A stretch of DNA of 64,000 bases. Source: G965279335 sp965279285 (GTDB lineage: Bacteria > Pseudomonadota > Gammaproteobacteria > DSM-16500). The translations under genes and the position numbers were made by a program. The notes under the pieces are model-generated. The model worked only from the letters and a program-made list of their open reading frames with translations. It did not search any database and was not told the DNA's origin. Positions within the stretch are counted from its first letter, which is position 1; each line of letters opens with the position of its first letter. Location: contig OZ257148.1 in the NCBI GenBank assembly GCA_965279285.1, positions 1,302,001 to 1,366,000 on the forward strand, read 5' to 3'. Positions 17,635 to 25,964 of this stretch are shown here, piece after piece.

Positions 17635-18113
17635 CAGATACTAATCATTGGTTAGTGATAACGTTAACTTTTATTATTGCATTTATTTTAACTTTATTAC
17701 CTATGCCAGATTGGACTGTATGGTTAAGACCCGCTTGGGTATTATTAGTATTAATTTATTGGTTAACCATAACACCTTATCGAGTTAACTTAGGTGTTGC
17801 TTGGCTGCTTGGGCTCTCTTTAGATATTTTTAACGGTACCTTATTAGGTGAGCATGCATTGGCATTAACTGTTACTGGATATTTAGTATTAAGAATTCAT
17901 ACTCGTTTTCGTATGTTCCCTTTAATGCAGCAGGGTTTATTTGTTTTATTATTTGTTTTGCTTTATCAAATGATAATTTTTGGTATTCAAGGTTTTGTCG
18001 GTGATTTGCCAAAAACTTGGTTATATTGGTTATCCTCAATTACCAGCATGGTATTATGGCCGTGGGTATTCGTGATTATGCACGATTGTCGACGACGTTT
18101 TCGAGTTATTTAA
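17631..18113 (+). CDS. mreD: Rod shape-determining protein MreD
   Basis: 160-aa polytopic membrane protein with five or six hydrophobic segments (for example LVITLTFIIAFILTLLP and FVLLFVLLYQMIIFGI). Its ATG overlaps the mreC TGA, indicating translational coupling. LLGLSLDIFNGTLLGEHAL is the typical MreD motif. It completes the MreBCD elongasome genes. Confidence 0.93.
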   Translation: MTDTNHWLVITLTFIIAFILTLLPMPDWTVWLRPAWVLLVLIYWLTITPYRVNLGVAWLLGLSLDIFNGTLLGEHALALTVTGYLVLRIHTRFRMFPLMQQGLFVLLFVLLYQMIIFGIQGFVGDLPKTWLYWLSSITSMVLWPWVFVIMHDCRRRFRVI

Positions 18114-18125
18114 AGTACCCTACGC

Positions 18126-19562
18126 ATGTCAGAAGAAATTCTAGTTAACATTACACCGCAAGAGGTACGCATCGCTTTGTTGAGCGATGGCATACTCCAA
18201 GAAGTTCATATTGAACGTAGCGTACAACATGGACTCATTGGTAATATTTATAAAGGTCGAATAAATCGAGTTTTACCGGGCATTCAATCAGCATTTGTTG
18301 ATATAGGTTTAGAGCGATCAGCATTTTTGCATGTAGATGATATTGCAGCGGTAGATACTGATATTAGTAAGTTATTAAAAGGTGGGCAAGAATTATGGGT
18401 GCAAGTCTATAAAGATCCATTAGGAAATAAAGGTGCTCGATTAACTACTTTGCTTACTATTCCTTCGCGTTATTTAGTTTTTACTCCCGGTATTCAGCAA
18501 GTCGCTATCTCGCAAAAAATTGTTGATGAACAAGAGCGTGAACGTTTATTAGGAATGATTACTGCTGAACCTGCTGGTGGTTATATTTTTCGTACGGCTG
18601 CTGAGGGCGCAACACAACAAGCTATTGATGAAGACAAAATATTTCTGCAGCGCTTATGGTTAAAATTAGTAGCACGGGGTTCGCAAGCAAAAGCAGGTGA
18701 AATTATTTATGCTGAAATCCCCCTCATTTTACGTATTTTGCGTGATTTTGTTGCTTATGAAGGAAGAAAAATTTGGGTAGATGATCAAGCTACTGTTTTA
18801 GCTATGCAAAGTTTTGCTCAAGGTCAGTCATTAAAATTAAAAGATAATATTGAATATTATAATAATGATGCACCTATTTTTGATTTGTATTCTGTAGAAA
18901 ATGAATTACAAAAAGCATTACAGCGAAAAGTATATTTAAAATCCGGCGGACATTTGATTTTTGATCAAACAGAAGCAATGACAACGATTGATGTGAACAC
19001 TGGGTCTTATATTGGTAATGGAAATTTAGAGCAAACTATTTTTAAAACTAATCTCGAAGCTGTTGAGGTTATTGCGCGCCAAATTCGATTACGTAATTTA
19101 GGCGGTATCATTATTATTGATTTTATTGATATGAGTCATGATGCAAATAAAGAATCTATTATGCAGTCTTTAGGGTCAGCAATGGCAAAAGACAGTGCGC
19201 GAGTACAAATCAGTGAGCTTTCAAGTTTGGGCTTAGTGCAATTGACTCGCAAGCGGGCGCGGGAAAGTTTAGAACATATACTCTGTGTTGCCTGCCCACT
19301 TTGTCGTCAGCGCGGCTCTATTAAGTCAGTAGAAACAGTATGTTATGAGATTTTTCGTGACTTAAAACGCATGGCGCCTATTTATCCCTGGTCTGGATTT
19401 TTGTTAGTAGTAGGAGAAAGTATAATCAATACCTTAGAAATTAAGATGCCTACCATCTTAGCTAAATTAGAGGTACAGTTAGGAAAGCCAATAAAAATAA
19501 AAAAAGAATTATCTTTCACTCAGGAGCAGTACAATATTTTGCCTTTAGCAGACAGGGAATGA
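18126..19562 (+). CDS. rng: Ribonuclease G
   Basis: Endoribonuclease of the RNase E/G family that matures the 16S rRNA 5' end and turns over some mRNAs. 478 aa, so RNase G-sized with no RNase E scaffold. An S1 domain lies at about residues 38-120 (GNIYKGRINRVLPGIQSAFV). Catalytic metal ligands are Asp289 in TIDVNTGSY and Asp332 in IIDFIDM; the zinc-link cysteines appear as CVACPLC. It follows mreD by 12 bp; the maf gene found between them in E. coli is absent here. Confidence 0.95.
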   Translation: MSEEILVNITPQEVRIALLSDGILQEVHIERSVQHGLIGNIYKGRINRVLPGIQSAFVDIGLERSAFLHVDDIAAVDTDISKLLKGGQELWVQVYKDPLGNKGARLTTLLTIPSRYLVFTPGIQQVAISQKIVDEQERERLLGMITAEPAGGYIFRTAAEGATQQAIDEDKIFLQRLWLKLVARGSQAKAGEIIYAEIPLILRILRDFVAYEGRKIWVDDQATVLAMQSFAQGQSLKLKDNIEYYNNDAPIFDLYSVENELQKALQRKVYLKSGGHLIFDQTEAMTTIDVNTGSYIGNGNLEQTIFKTNLEAVEVIARQIRLRNLGGIIIIDFIDMSHDANKESIMQSLGSAMAKDSARVQISELSSLGLVQLTRKRARESLEHILCVACPLCRQRGSIKSVETVCYEIFRDLKRMAPIYPWSGFLLVVGESIINTLEIKMPTILAKLEVQLGKPIKIKKELSFTQEQYNILPLADRE

Positions 19563-19565
19563 AGC

Positions 19566-22500
19566 GTGAGAGTATTATTACCTAAGGTAGTAAAAAAAGT
19601 GTGGCTTATTTTAGCCACTATTGTGTTGCTAATCAGTTTAATCGTTGGGGCTGGGCGTTTAATCACTCCACACTTAAATAATTATTTACCTGACTTTAAT
19701 CGGTGGGTCAGTGATACATTAAAAACACCGGTATCAATAGGCAAAGTTTATTTATCTTGGGACATGGTTGAGCCAACCATTACTTTTAATGAAGTTAAAT
19801 TGCTAGATAAAGAAACGCATAAAGCTGTTTTTCGCATTCAGCATGTTAAAATTAATTTAAATATTTTTCGTAGTTTACTCGCCAGAAGTTTTTTTATTGA
19901 TAGTATCACTATTGCAGGTGTCCATGTTTCAGTGCATCAGACGCACGGTGGTCAATGGAATGTTGAAGGTTTAACAGGGTTACAAGGCGCTGATGATTCA
20001 ACAGGGTCACTGTTAAAAGCACGCGATATTTTGCTTGGCCTTTCTGCAACACCTTATTTAGTATTAGATGATATTAATATTTTATTTTATCCAGCAGAAG
20101 GTTCTTCATTATCTTTTTCTTTATCTAATTTAACTTTAAAAAATTCACTGGCGTCACATTCCTTGCGAGGTAAAGCAGTTTTACTTCAAGACATACCCAC
20201 GCGGTTAGCTTTTAATATAAATTGGAATGGAAGTTTGCTTGATATACCCCATATCTCGGCACAGACTTATGTTTATTTAGAAGGTGTTAATTTGCCACAA
20301 TGGGTAGGAAGGCAAGTGTGGCATGATTTACAAATCAAACAGGGTTTAGGTAGTTTAAAAATTTGGGCGAATTGGGATCATAATGATTGGCAAAAAGTAC
20401 AATGTTTATTGCAATTCTATGATTTACAAGTTAAATCACAAATAACGAATAAAACTATTGTTATACCACGATTTAATGGTCATTTGGGCTGGCGTCAAGA
20501 AGGAAAAAAACAAATCTTTGCTGGTGAGCAAATATTTTTAGATCTTGCTGATCATCTTTGGCCAGTGACGAGTTTTTATTTGGCGTTGTTGCCTGATAAG
20601 ACGGGAAAGTACTTTCCAGCTGAGGTAGGCGCCGGTTATTTTGATTTAGCTACGATTAATACAATTGCTGCGACTCTTCATTTGTTGCCTGAAAATGTGC
20701 AAACACAATTACAAGCTTTTCATCCAGTTGGCGAAGTGAGTCATTTTAAATTCTCTGATTTACTTGTTGAGCCCAAACAGTTTTTATTAAAAGCTGAATT
20801 TAAAGGTTTGGGAATTGCTGCAGTAAAAAAATATCCAGGGTTTTCTAACTTAAAAGGTGCTTTATCTTGGAATGGTAAAGAAGCCAATATAAGTTTAGCA
20901 AGTTGGAAAACAGTACTTATTTTAAAAGATATTTTTCCAAATGATTTACAGTTAGGTAATGTAACTGGGATGGCAACAATAAAACCAGCAGCAAATGATA
21001 GTTGGTTGGTGACATTCGATGATTTAACGATAACTAATGCCGATTTAAAAACAAAAATAAATATGGACTTAAGTGTCCCATCAACGCATATTCCGGAAAT
21101 TAATTTAAAAGCAAGTTTTGCGATGGAAAATGTAGCGCACTTAGTAAATTATTTTCCAAGCAACAAAATGGAGCCCGATTTAATAAAATGGCTGCACAGT
21201 GCATTTGTTAGCGGTCAAGTGCAATCTGGATCGGTGGTTTTACAAGGAAATTTAGCTAATTTTCCATTTGATAAAGGTGAGGGAAAGTTCTTAATTAGTG
21301 GTAATCCGAAAAATGTCGACTTTCAATTTGCGCCAGGTTGGCCGTTAATTACCAAGGGGAATGGTGAATTAGTGTTTTCAGGTCGAACACTAAAAATTAA
21401 GCTGAAATCGGGTTACATTTTAAATGTGCCTTTAGCAGATATTTATGCTGAAATCCCTTACTTAGGTGAGACTCAACCACAAATATTAAATGTAAATGGC
21501 GATATTCATGCTGACCTGGCGGATTTATTAAATTTTCTTCACCAGAGCCCATTAGAAAAAAATATTGGTAATCAATTAGCAAACATGGGTTTAAAAGGTG
21601 CTGCCAATTTAAAATTAAACTTAGTGGTTCCGTTAAAAAAACCAGAGCTTACTAATGTGCAAGGTAATTTGATTATTCCTGATGGTATTATTTTTATGCC
21701 AATTTGGAAAATTTCATTAGAGCATGTACAAGGGTTATTACAGTTTACAGAAGCGGATATTTTAGCAAAAAATTTACAAGGGAAATTATTTACTGAAAAT
21801 GCAACTTTGAATATAGGCACTCAACATCCTGTTAACGGTATAGCGTATGTGGAAGCAAATCTAGCGAGTCAAATTGATCTTGCTAATATCCAAGCATTAT
21901 CTAATTTGCCAATAGCTTCTATTGCGCAGGGAAAAACGGCATTTACTACCCAATTAAAATTGTATTCGGCACAAGTTTCTTCTCAAGTGAGTACAGTTAC
22001 TTTGCGATCAGATTTACAAGGCATAACATTAAACCTACCAAAACCATACAGTAAAACAGCTACAGAAACTAAAAATTTGCAATTAGATATTCGTTTGAGT
22101 TCACCGCTGTTGGGAATTAATGTTAATTATGATAACTCAGTAACTGCAGCATTTGATTTTGCAAAAAAAGTGGGTGGATTACAATTTTATAGCGGTGAAG
22201 TGACCTTGGATGGACAGGCAAAGTCGCAAAAAGAGCCAGGGTTATTGTTGACAGGAAATTTTAAGCAACTTGATTGGGAAACAATAAATCAAAGTCTTGC
22301 TAATAAAAATACGCCAGCTTTTGATATGTCTTTTTTGCGTGGAGTGAATTTAAACGTCGAGAATTTTAAATTGTTTGGGCAAACACTCAATGCTGCACAC
22401 ATTCAATTAGTAAAACAAAAAAATCTCTGGTCAGTGCAAGTCAATAGTCGAGAATTAATGGGAAATTTGACTGTTTCTACTGAAAATGTGCATCCTTTTA

Positions 22501-23378
22501 TTCAGGGAAATTTTCAGCGTTGTTATTTAAAATCGGCGGATGGAAAAACCGCATTAGATCCAAAATTAATTCCTGCTTTGTCTATTGTGAGTAATGATAC
22601 GCGGTTTAATGGTAAAAGTTTGGGGTTTCTTAAACTCAATGTTGTTCCTGATAAATCACAGCTTATTATTCGCGAATTAAAAATTGAATCACCGCTAATG
22701 CGTTTGCAAGCTCAAGGTGGATGGCAGATTAAGAATAATTCCAGTCAATTACACGGGACCATTACAACAACTCGCTTAAGTAATTTATTAAAGGCTTGGG
22801 AGGTAGGTTCTTCTAACTTTGTTGGTAATAAGGGTGATATTGATTTTGATTTAACGTGGCCAAGCACACCTTATCAACCGGTAGTGAGGGGGATGTCAGG
22901 TACTATTAAAATTGCTATAGGTCCTGGACGAATCTTAGATATGGGCGAATCAAATAATGCAAAAATGGATTTAGGTCGTTTACTTAATTTATTTAGTATC
23001 AGTGCGATTCCGCGTCGTTTAGCGTTGGACTTTAGTGATGTGGTTGGAAAAGGTTATGGGTTTGATTATATTAAAGGGGATTTTGTTCTTAAGAATGGCA
23101 ATGCATTTACTGATAATGCGCGATCTGATGGCCCCATTGCTCGAGTTGAAATTTCTGGACGAATAGGAATGGCGGTGCAGGATTTTGATTTGGTTGTAGG
23201 CGTTACTCCTTATGTAACAGGAAGTTTATCTACAGTGGTTGCTTTTTGGAATCCGCTGGCTGGAGCAGCAACGTGGTTAATTAGCCAGGCTGTTGGAAAA
23301 GCTATGTCGAAATCCACTCTTTATCATTACACAGTGAAAGGCCCCTGGAATAATCCGGCTTGGCAAGCTACGCATTAA
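19566..23378 (+). CDS. yhdP: YhdP/AsmA-like envelope protein (TIGR02099 family)
   Basis: 1270-aa protein anchored by one N-terminal helix (about residues 10-32) with a long beta-rich periplasmic part. In E. coli, YhdP belongs to the AsmA-like group with TamB and YdbH that carries phospholipid to the outer membrane. The C-terminal region (VRGMSGTIKIAIGPGRIL, then FDYIKGDFVLKNGNAFTDN) is typical. GTG start with AGGGA 7 nt upstream, 3 bp after the rng stop. Order mreBCD-rng-yhdP is conserved in gammaproteobacteria, but the usual next gene tldD is missing. Confidence 0.9.
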   Translation: MRVLLPKVVKKVWLILATIVLLISLIVGAGRLITPHLNNYLPDFNRWVSDTLKTPVSIGKVYLSWDMVEPTITFNEVKLLDKETHKAVFRIQHVKINLNIFRSLLARSFFIDSITIAGVHVSVHQTHGGQWNVEGLTGLQGADDSTGSLLKARDILLGLSATPYLVLDDINILFYPAEGSSLSFSLSNLTLKNSLASHSLRGKAVLLQDIPTRLAFNINWNGSLLDIPHISAQTYVYLEGVNLPQWVGRQVWHDLQIKQGLGSLKIWANWDHNDWQKVQCLLQFYDLQVKSQITNKTIVIPRFNGHLGWRQEGKKQIFAGEQIFLDLADHLWPVTSFYLALLPDKTGKYFPAEVGAGYFDLATINTIAATLHLLPENVQTQLQAFHPVGEVSHFKFSDLLVEPKQFLLKAEFKGLGIAAVKKYPGFSNLKGALSWNGKEANISLASWKTVLILKDIFPNDLQLGNVTGMATIKPAANDSWLVTFDDLTITNADLKTKINMDLSVPSTHIPEINLKASFAMENVAHLVNYFPSNKMEPDLIKWLHSAFVSGQVQSGSVVLQGNLANFPFDKGEGKFLISGNPKNVDFQFAPGWPLITKGNGELVFSGRTLKIKLKSGYILNVPLADIYAEIPYLGETQPQILNVNGDIHADLADLLNFLHQSPLEKNIGNQLANMGLKGAANLKLNLVVPLKKPELTNVQGNLIIPDGIIFMPIWKISLEHVQGLLQFTEADILAKNLQGKLFTENATLNIGTQHPVNGIAYVEANLASQIDLANIQALSNLPIASIAQGKTAFTTQLKLYSAQVSSQVSTVTLRSDLQGITLNLPKPYSKTATETKNLQLDIRLSSPLLGINVNYDNSVTAAFDFAKKVGGLQFYSGEVTLDGQAKSQKEPGLLLTGNFKQLDWETINQSLANKNTPAFDMSFLRGVNLNVENFKLFGQTLNAAHIQLVKQKNLWSVQVNSRELMGNLTVSTENVHPFIQGNFQRCYLKSADGKTALDPKLIPALSIVSNDTRFNGKSLGFLKLNVVPDKSQLIIRELKIESPLMRLQAQGGWQIKNNSSQLHGTITTTRLSNLLKAWEVGSSNFVGNKGDIDFDLTWPSTPYQPVVRGMSGTIKIAIGPGRILDMGESNNAKMDLGRLLNLFSISAIPRRLALDFSDVVGKGYGFDYIKGDFVLKNGNAFTDNARSDGPIARVEISGRIGMAVQDFDLVVGVTPYVTGSLSTVVAFWNPLAGAATWLISQAVGKAMSKSTLYHYTVKGPWNNPAWQATH

Positions 23379-23429
23379 ATTGGCTGGGGTCCTGTCACGA
23401 TATGATTTTTTTTCGTGCTCGTAAACTCC

Positions 23430-23463
23430 ACGGGATCCAGGTATGTCGCTAAACAGTGACTAT
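23430..23463. repeat. Degenerate class C half element
   Basis: CGGGATCCAGGTATGTCGCT followed by AAACAGTGACTAT resembles the right half of the class C element at 61408-61493 (CGGGATCCAGACATACTGCT, then GAATAGTTAT). The left half is not evident. It lies just after yhdP. Confidence 0.55.
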
Positions 23464-23530
23464 CACTCCGCAAATATTTCTAGCCCATTGAAAAAAAAGG
23501 AATTTTTTTATGTTATAATAGATATAAAGG

Positions 23531-23550
23531 CTTAAGCTTTATTTAATTTG
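23531..23550 (+). promoter_or_regulatory. PmrA-box-like site with TAGAAT -10
   Basis: CTTAAGCTTTATTTAATTTG matches the Legionella/Coxiella PmrA consensus cTTAATATTnncTTAATATT at 12 of 16 half-site core positions and fits the enteric form YTTAAK-N5-YTTAAK exactly. A -10-like TAGAAT begins 8 nt downstream (23558-23563). The sequence is AT-rich, so chance is possible; the same geometry recurs before two other effector candidates. A separate TATAAT at 23514-23519 is an alternative -10. Confidence 0.45.
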
Positions 23551-23601
23551 TTTATGCTAGAATCTAGATAATGAATACTATTAAAAGAGGGGGGGGTGCG
23601 T

Positions 23602-25269
23602 ATGGTAGATATGACGGCAAATAACCGCAACTCTCGTGATGCGCTTGGTGATGAGCTTCTAGAGCAAAATAAACTGCATATTCAAGCATTAGAGTATGAT
23701 GTAAAAAAAGCAGAGCGTCAGTTAATGACGTTTTACAGAGATCATGCTCAAGCTTTATTGGTAAAAGATACTATAACCCCCGATATTGATAAGTTAGCGA
23801 TAAGCTATTATGGCCATTTAAAAGTTGATGCATTTCATGATAAAAATAAAAAGACAGAGATTAAGTTAAGAGAAGGAAAAGAAGCTTTAAAGTCGATGAT
23901 TGATGAGGAATTAAAAAAGCAAAAATTAGATAGCTTAGTTTTAGAAATGACTCAGTTAATCGATGCCTCAATCGAAGCACAAGTTGCATTAGTCCTTGAA
24001 AAGGAAAGAATAGAAATTGCGTTAGCGATTGAAAAAGAAAAACAACAAAAGGCTAAAACAACAGAAGCAGTTGTGGACGCACATTCCACGGCTGTTATGA
24101 TTGTTAATTCAATCAGAAAATTTTTAGAATACAGTGGTCAAGCGATCCTTCTTTTTGCTCAGGCAATACGCCCAATTGCAGTAATTATTTCAGGTGTTGC
24201 TGGAATTTGGGATTCTATTAAAGCATTAAATTCAAAAGTTGAATCCGATTTTGGAAAAGGTGCTAAAGTTACGGTTAATATTTTGTTGGTTGCTATAGGT
24301 ATTGCTGGGTTACTTGTCGGCCCATTAGCTGCTCTTGTTTTAGCCCTCGTAGCATCTGTTGTAGCGTTTTTTAAGGATGGCGTTGTTCCCTTAAGAAGTG
24401 CGCAGGAAGCTGTTGATCAAAAAGAACAAGAATTAGCGGCTGCAGAAAAAGCGCAAAAAGAATTTGAAGCGAGCAATGGAAAAAAATCTGATTTGTATTC
24501 TGCACAATGTATAAAGTTAACCAATGAATTAAATGTGTGTAGAGTGAAACTAATGCTTGCACGTCGAAATTACTACGGTTTTTTGGTAGTAATGATGGGT
24601 ACAGTTTTGTGTTGTATACCTTTTCCGCCGGTGCAAATAGTTGGTGTATTCTTATTGTTAGCGAGTACAGTGGAATATTTTGTTAATAAATATAAATTAT
24701 ATGCGCGACTTGAAAACTTTTTTACAAATTTATTTAATCCCACTAGTGCAGAGTTAGCTCATGCTGTAAAACCAGACTTAGCAAAACAACATGCGGCACA
24801 AATAAATAAATCATTAGTTGATACTCCGGTGGTAGAGCCAAGTAAAAGTTTTACTGGTCTGAATAAAAAAGGTCAAATTAGACCGCGTGCTAATTCTGCG
24901 CCAACACTTTCACAACATACAGAATCTTCAAGTTCCATTGTGGATGCTGTGAACAAAGCGGCTAAAGAAACATTATTAGCACCTGAAAATGTGAGTAGTG
25001 ACAGTGATAGTGAGGTATCAGCAGAATCAACACCGCAGCAAACTAGCCCTTCTGTGTCTCCAATACCTACTAGTTCTGGTGAGCACGCTGCATACCATTT
25101 GCTTGCTATTTCTCGCCAGCCTAAGTCTAACAATCGTTCTTCTTCACCATTAGGTGTGGCTGATAAACAAGAAGCATCTGTTCCTGGAGCAGATGTTGCT
25201 GATGAAGAGGGTTCTGCTCAAGAGACGCAACCCTTATTAAAGACAGAGAATGGTAAGTCTCATCATTAA
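23602..25269 (+). CDS. Membrane-spanning protein with coiled coils and Ser-rich tail; effector candidate
   Basis: 555 aa, no family recognised. ATG 23602 is chosen because the G-rich Shine-Dalgarno ends 6 nt upstream; an in-frame GTG (23596) and ATG (23611) are alternatives. Residues 10-150 are helical and charged (KAERQL, EKERIEIALAIEKEKQ). Hydrophobic segments lie near 175-205 (SGQAILLFAQAIRPIAVIIS), 220-258 (NILLVAIGIAGLLVGPLAAL and on) and 318-355 (a hairpin-like pair). From about 395 the protein is polar and probably disordered, rich in Ser, Thr and Pro. It ends with ETQPLL (541-546), which fits the acidic di-leucine signature [DE]xxxL[LI]. No signal peptide. The architecture resembles the 774-aa protein. 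Effector role is inference. Confidence 0.85.
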   Translation: MVDMTANNRNSRDALGDELLEQNKLHIQALEYDVKKAERQLMTFYRDHAQALLVKDTITPDIDKLAISYYGHLKVDAFHDKNKKTEIKLREGKEALKSMIDEELKKQKLDSLVLEMTQLIDASIEAQVALVLEKERIEIALAIEKEKQQKAKTTEAVVDAHSTAVMIVNSIRKFLEYSGQAILLFAQAIRPIAVIISGVAGIWDSIKALNSKVESDFGKGAKVTVNILLVAIGIAGLLVGPLAALVLALVASVVAFFKDGVVPLRSAQEAVDQKEQELAAAEKAQKEFEASNGKKSDLYSAQCIKLTNELNVCRVKLMLARRNYYGFLVVMMGTVLCCIPFPPVQIVGVFLLLASTVEYFVNKYKLYARLENFFTNLFNPTSAELAHAVKPDLAKQHAAQINKSLVDTPVVEPSKSFTGLNKKGQIRPRANSAPTLSQHTESSSSIVDAVNKAAKETLLAPENVSSDSDSEVSAESTPQQTSPSVSPIPTSSGEHAAYHLLAISRQPKSNNRSSSPLGVADKQEASVPGADVADEEGSAQETQPLLKTENGKSHH

Positions 25270-25295
25270 TAATATTAATAACCATTTAACAGCCA

Positions 25296-25338
25296 AAAAG
25301 TTTGGTGGGCACGCTGCGCTTTGCCCACCAAACTTTTT
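25296..25338. terminator. Class A single arm inside a 16-bp-stem hairpin; bidirectional terminator
   Basis: AAAAAGTTTGGTGGGC and its complement GCCCACCAAACTTTTT flank a 10-base loop, giving a perfect 16-bp stem ending in T runs on both strands. It contains one class A arm with flanks and lies between convergent genes (555-aa candidate and rnfB). This is the clearest terminator-like form of the repeat in the window. Confidence 0.82.
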
Positions 25339-25351
25339 GATTGTATCGCTA

Positions 25352-25957
25352 TTATTTTTTTTGTTTAGCTCTTAATATCGCTGCTTCAATATAAGATTTT
25401 TTTTCAGCCAGAGTAGGCTTGTGAGTGATCGATGATTTTAGTGGTGAAGCGTTTTCTTTTATTTCATTTTGTAACCGTTTTTGACGCGCGTTGTAACGTT
25501 GGCGATACTGATTAGCCAGCATATTATCTTCTGTGTTTTGTATAGGCGCTGGAATCATATCAATACAATCAACAGGGCATGGCGCAACACATAATTCACA
25601 ACCAGTGCATTCCATCGCGATGATGGTATGCATTTGTTTAGGGCCACCTAAAATAGCATCAACGGGACAAGCGTTAATACATTTAGTGCAACCTATGCAT
25701 TCTGCTTCACGTATGACAGCAAGTAATTTAGGTTTGGCTTTTTTTTCCATAGCAGGAATAACTGGGCTAGGATCTATGCCTAATAAACTTCCTAATGCAC
25801 GTAAGCCTTCTACTCCGCCAGGGGGGCAGAGGTCTATAGTGGCTTCATTATTAGCTAAAGCCTTAGCATAAGGCATACACCCGGGATATCCACACAGCCC
25901 ACATTGCGTTTGTGGTAAAATAGCATCAATTTCTTCTGCAGTGATGTTCGGTTTCAT
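25352..25957 (-). CDS. RnfB-like iron-sulfur protein, stand-alone
   Basis: 201 aa. An N-terminal four-cysteine Fe-S motif (CGLCGYPGC, residues 19-27, plus a later Cys near LCPPGG) is followed by two ferredoxin [4Fe-4S] motifs, CIGCTKCINACP and CTGCELCVAPCP. This is the RnfB/RsxB architecture. In the family RnfB passes electrons in the membrane Rnf/Rsx complex, but this protein starts directly at the Fe-S domain without the usual hydrophobic anchor, and no rnfA, C, D, G or E is nearby. It probably acts as a soluble electron-transfer protein. The polar C-terminal tail is Lys-rich. Downstream of metG with a 7-bp gap, so likely co-transcribed. Confidence 0.85.
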   Translation of the reverse strand: MKPNITAEEIDAILPQTQCGLCGYPGCMPYAKALANNEATIDLCPPGGVEGLRALGSLLGIDPSPVIPAMEKKAKPKLLAVIREAECIGCTKCINACPVDAILGGPKQMHTIIAMECTGCELCVAPCPVDCIDMIPAPIQNTEDNMLANQYRQRYNARQKRLQNEIKENASPLKSSITHKPTLAEKKSYIEAAILRAKQKK

Positions 25958-25964
25958 GAGTGTT

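Noticed and set aside
23514..23519. TATAAT as the main promoter of the 555-aa gene
   Set aside because: The nearest -35-like TTGAAA is 20 bp away, longer than usual; the later TAGAAT with the PmrA-like box fits better, although both may be used.
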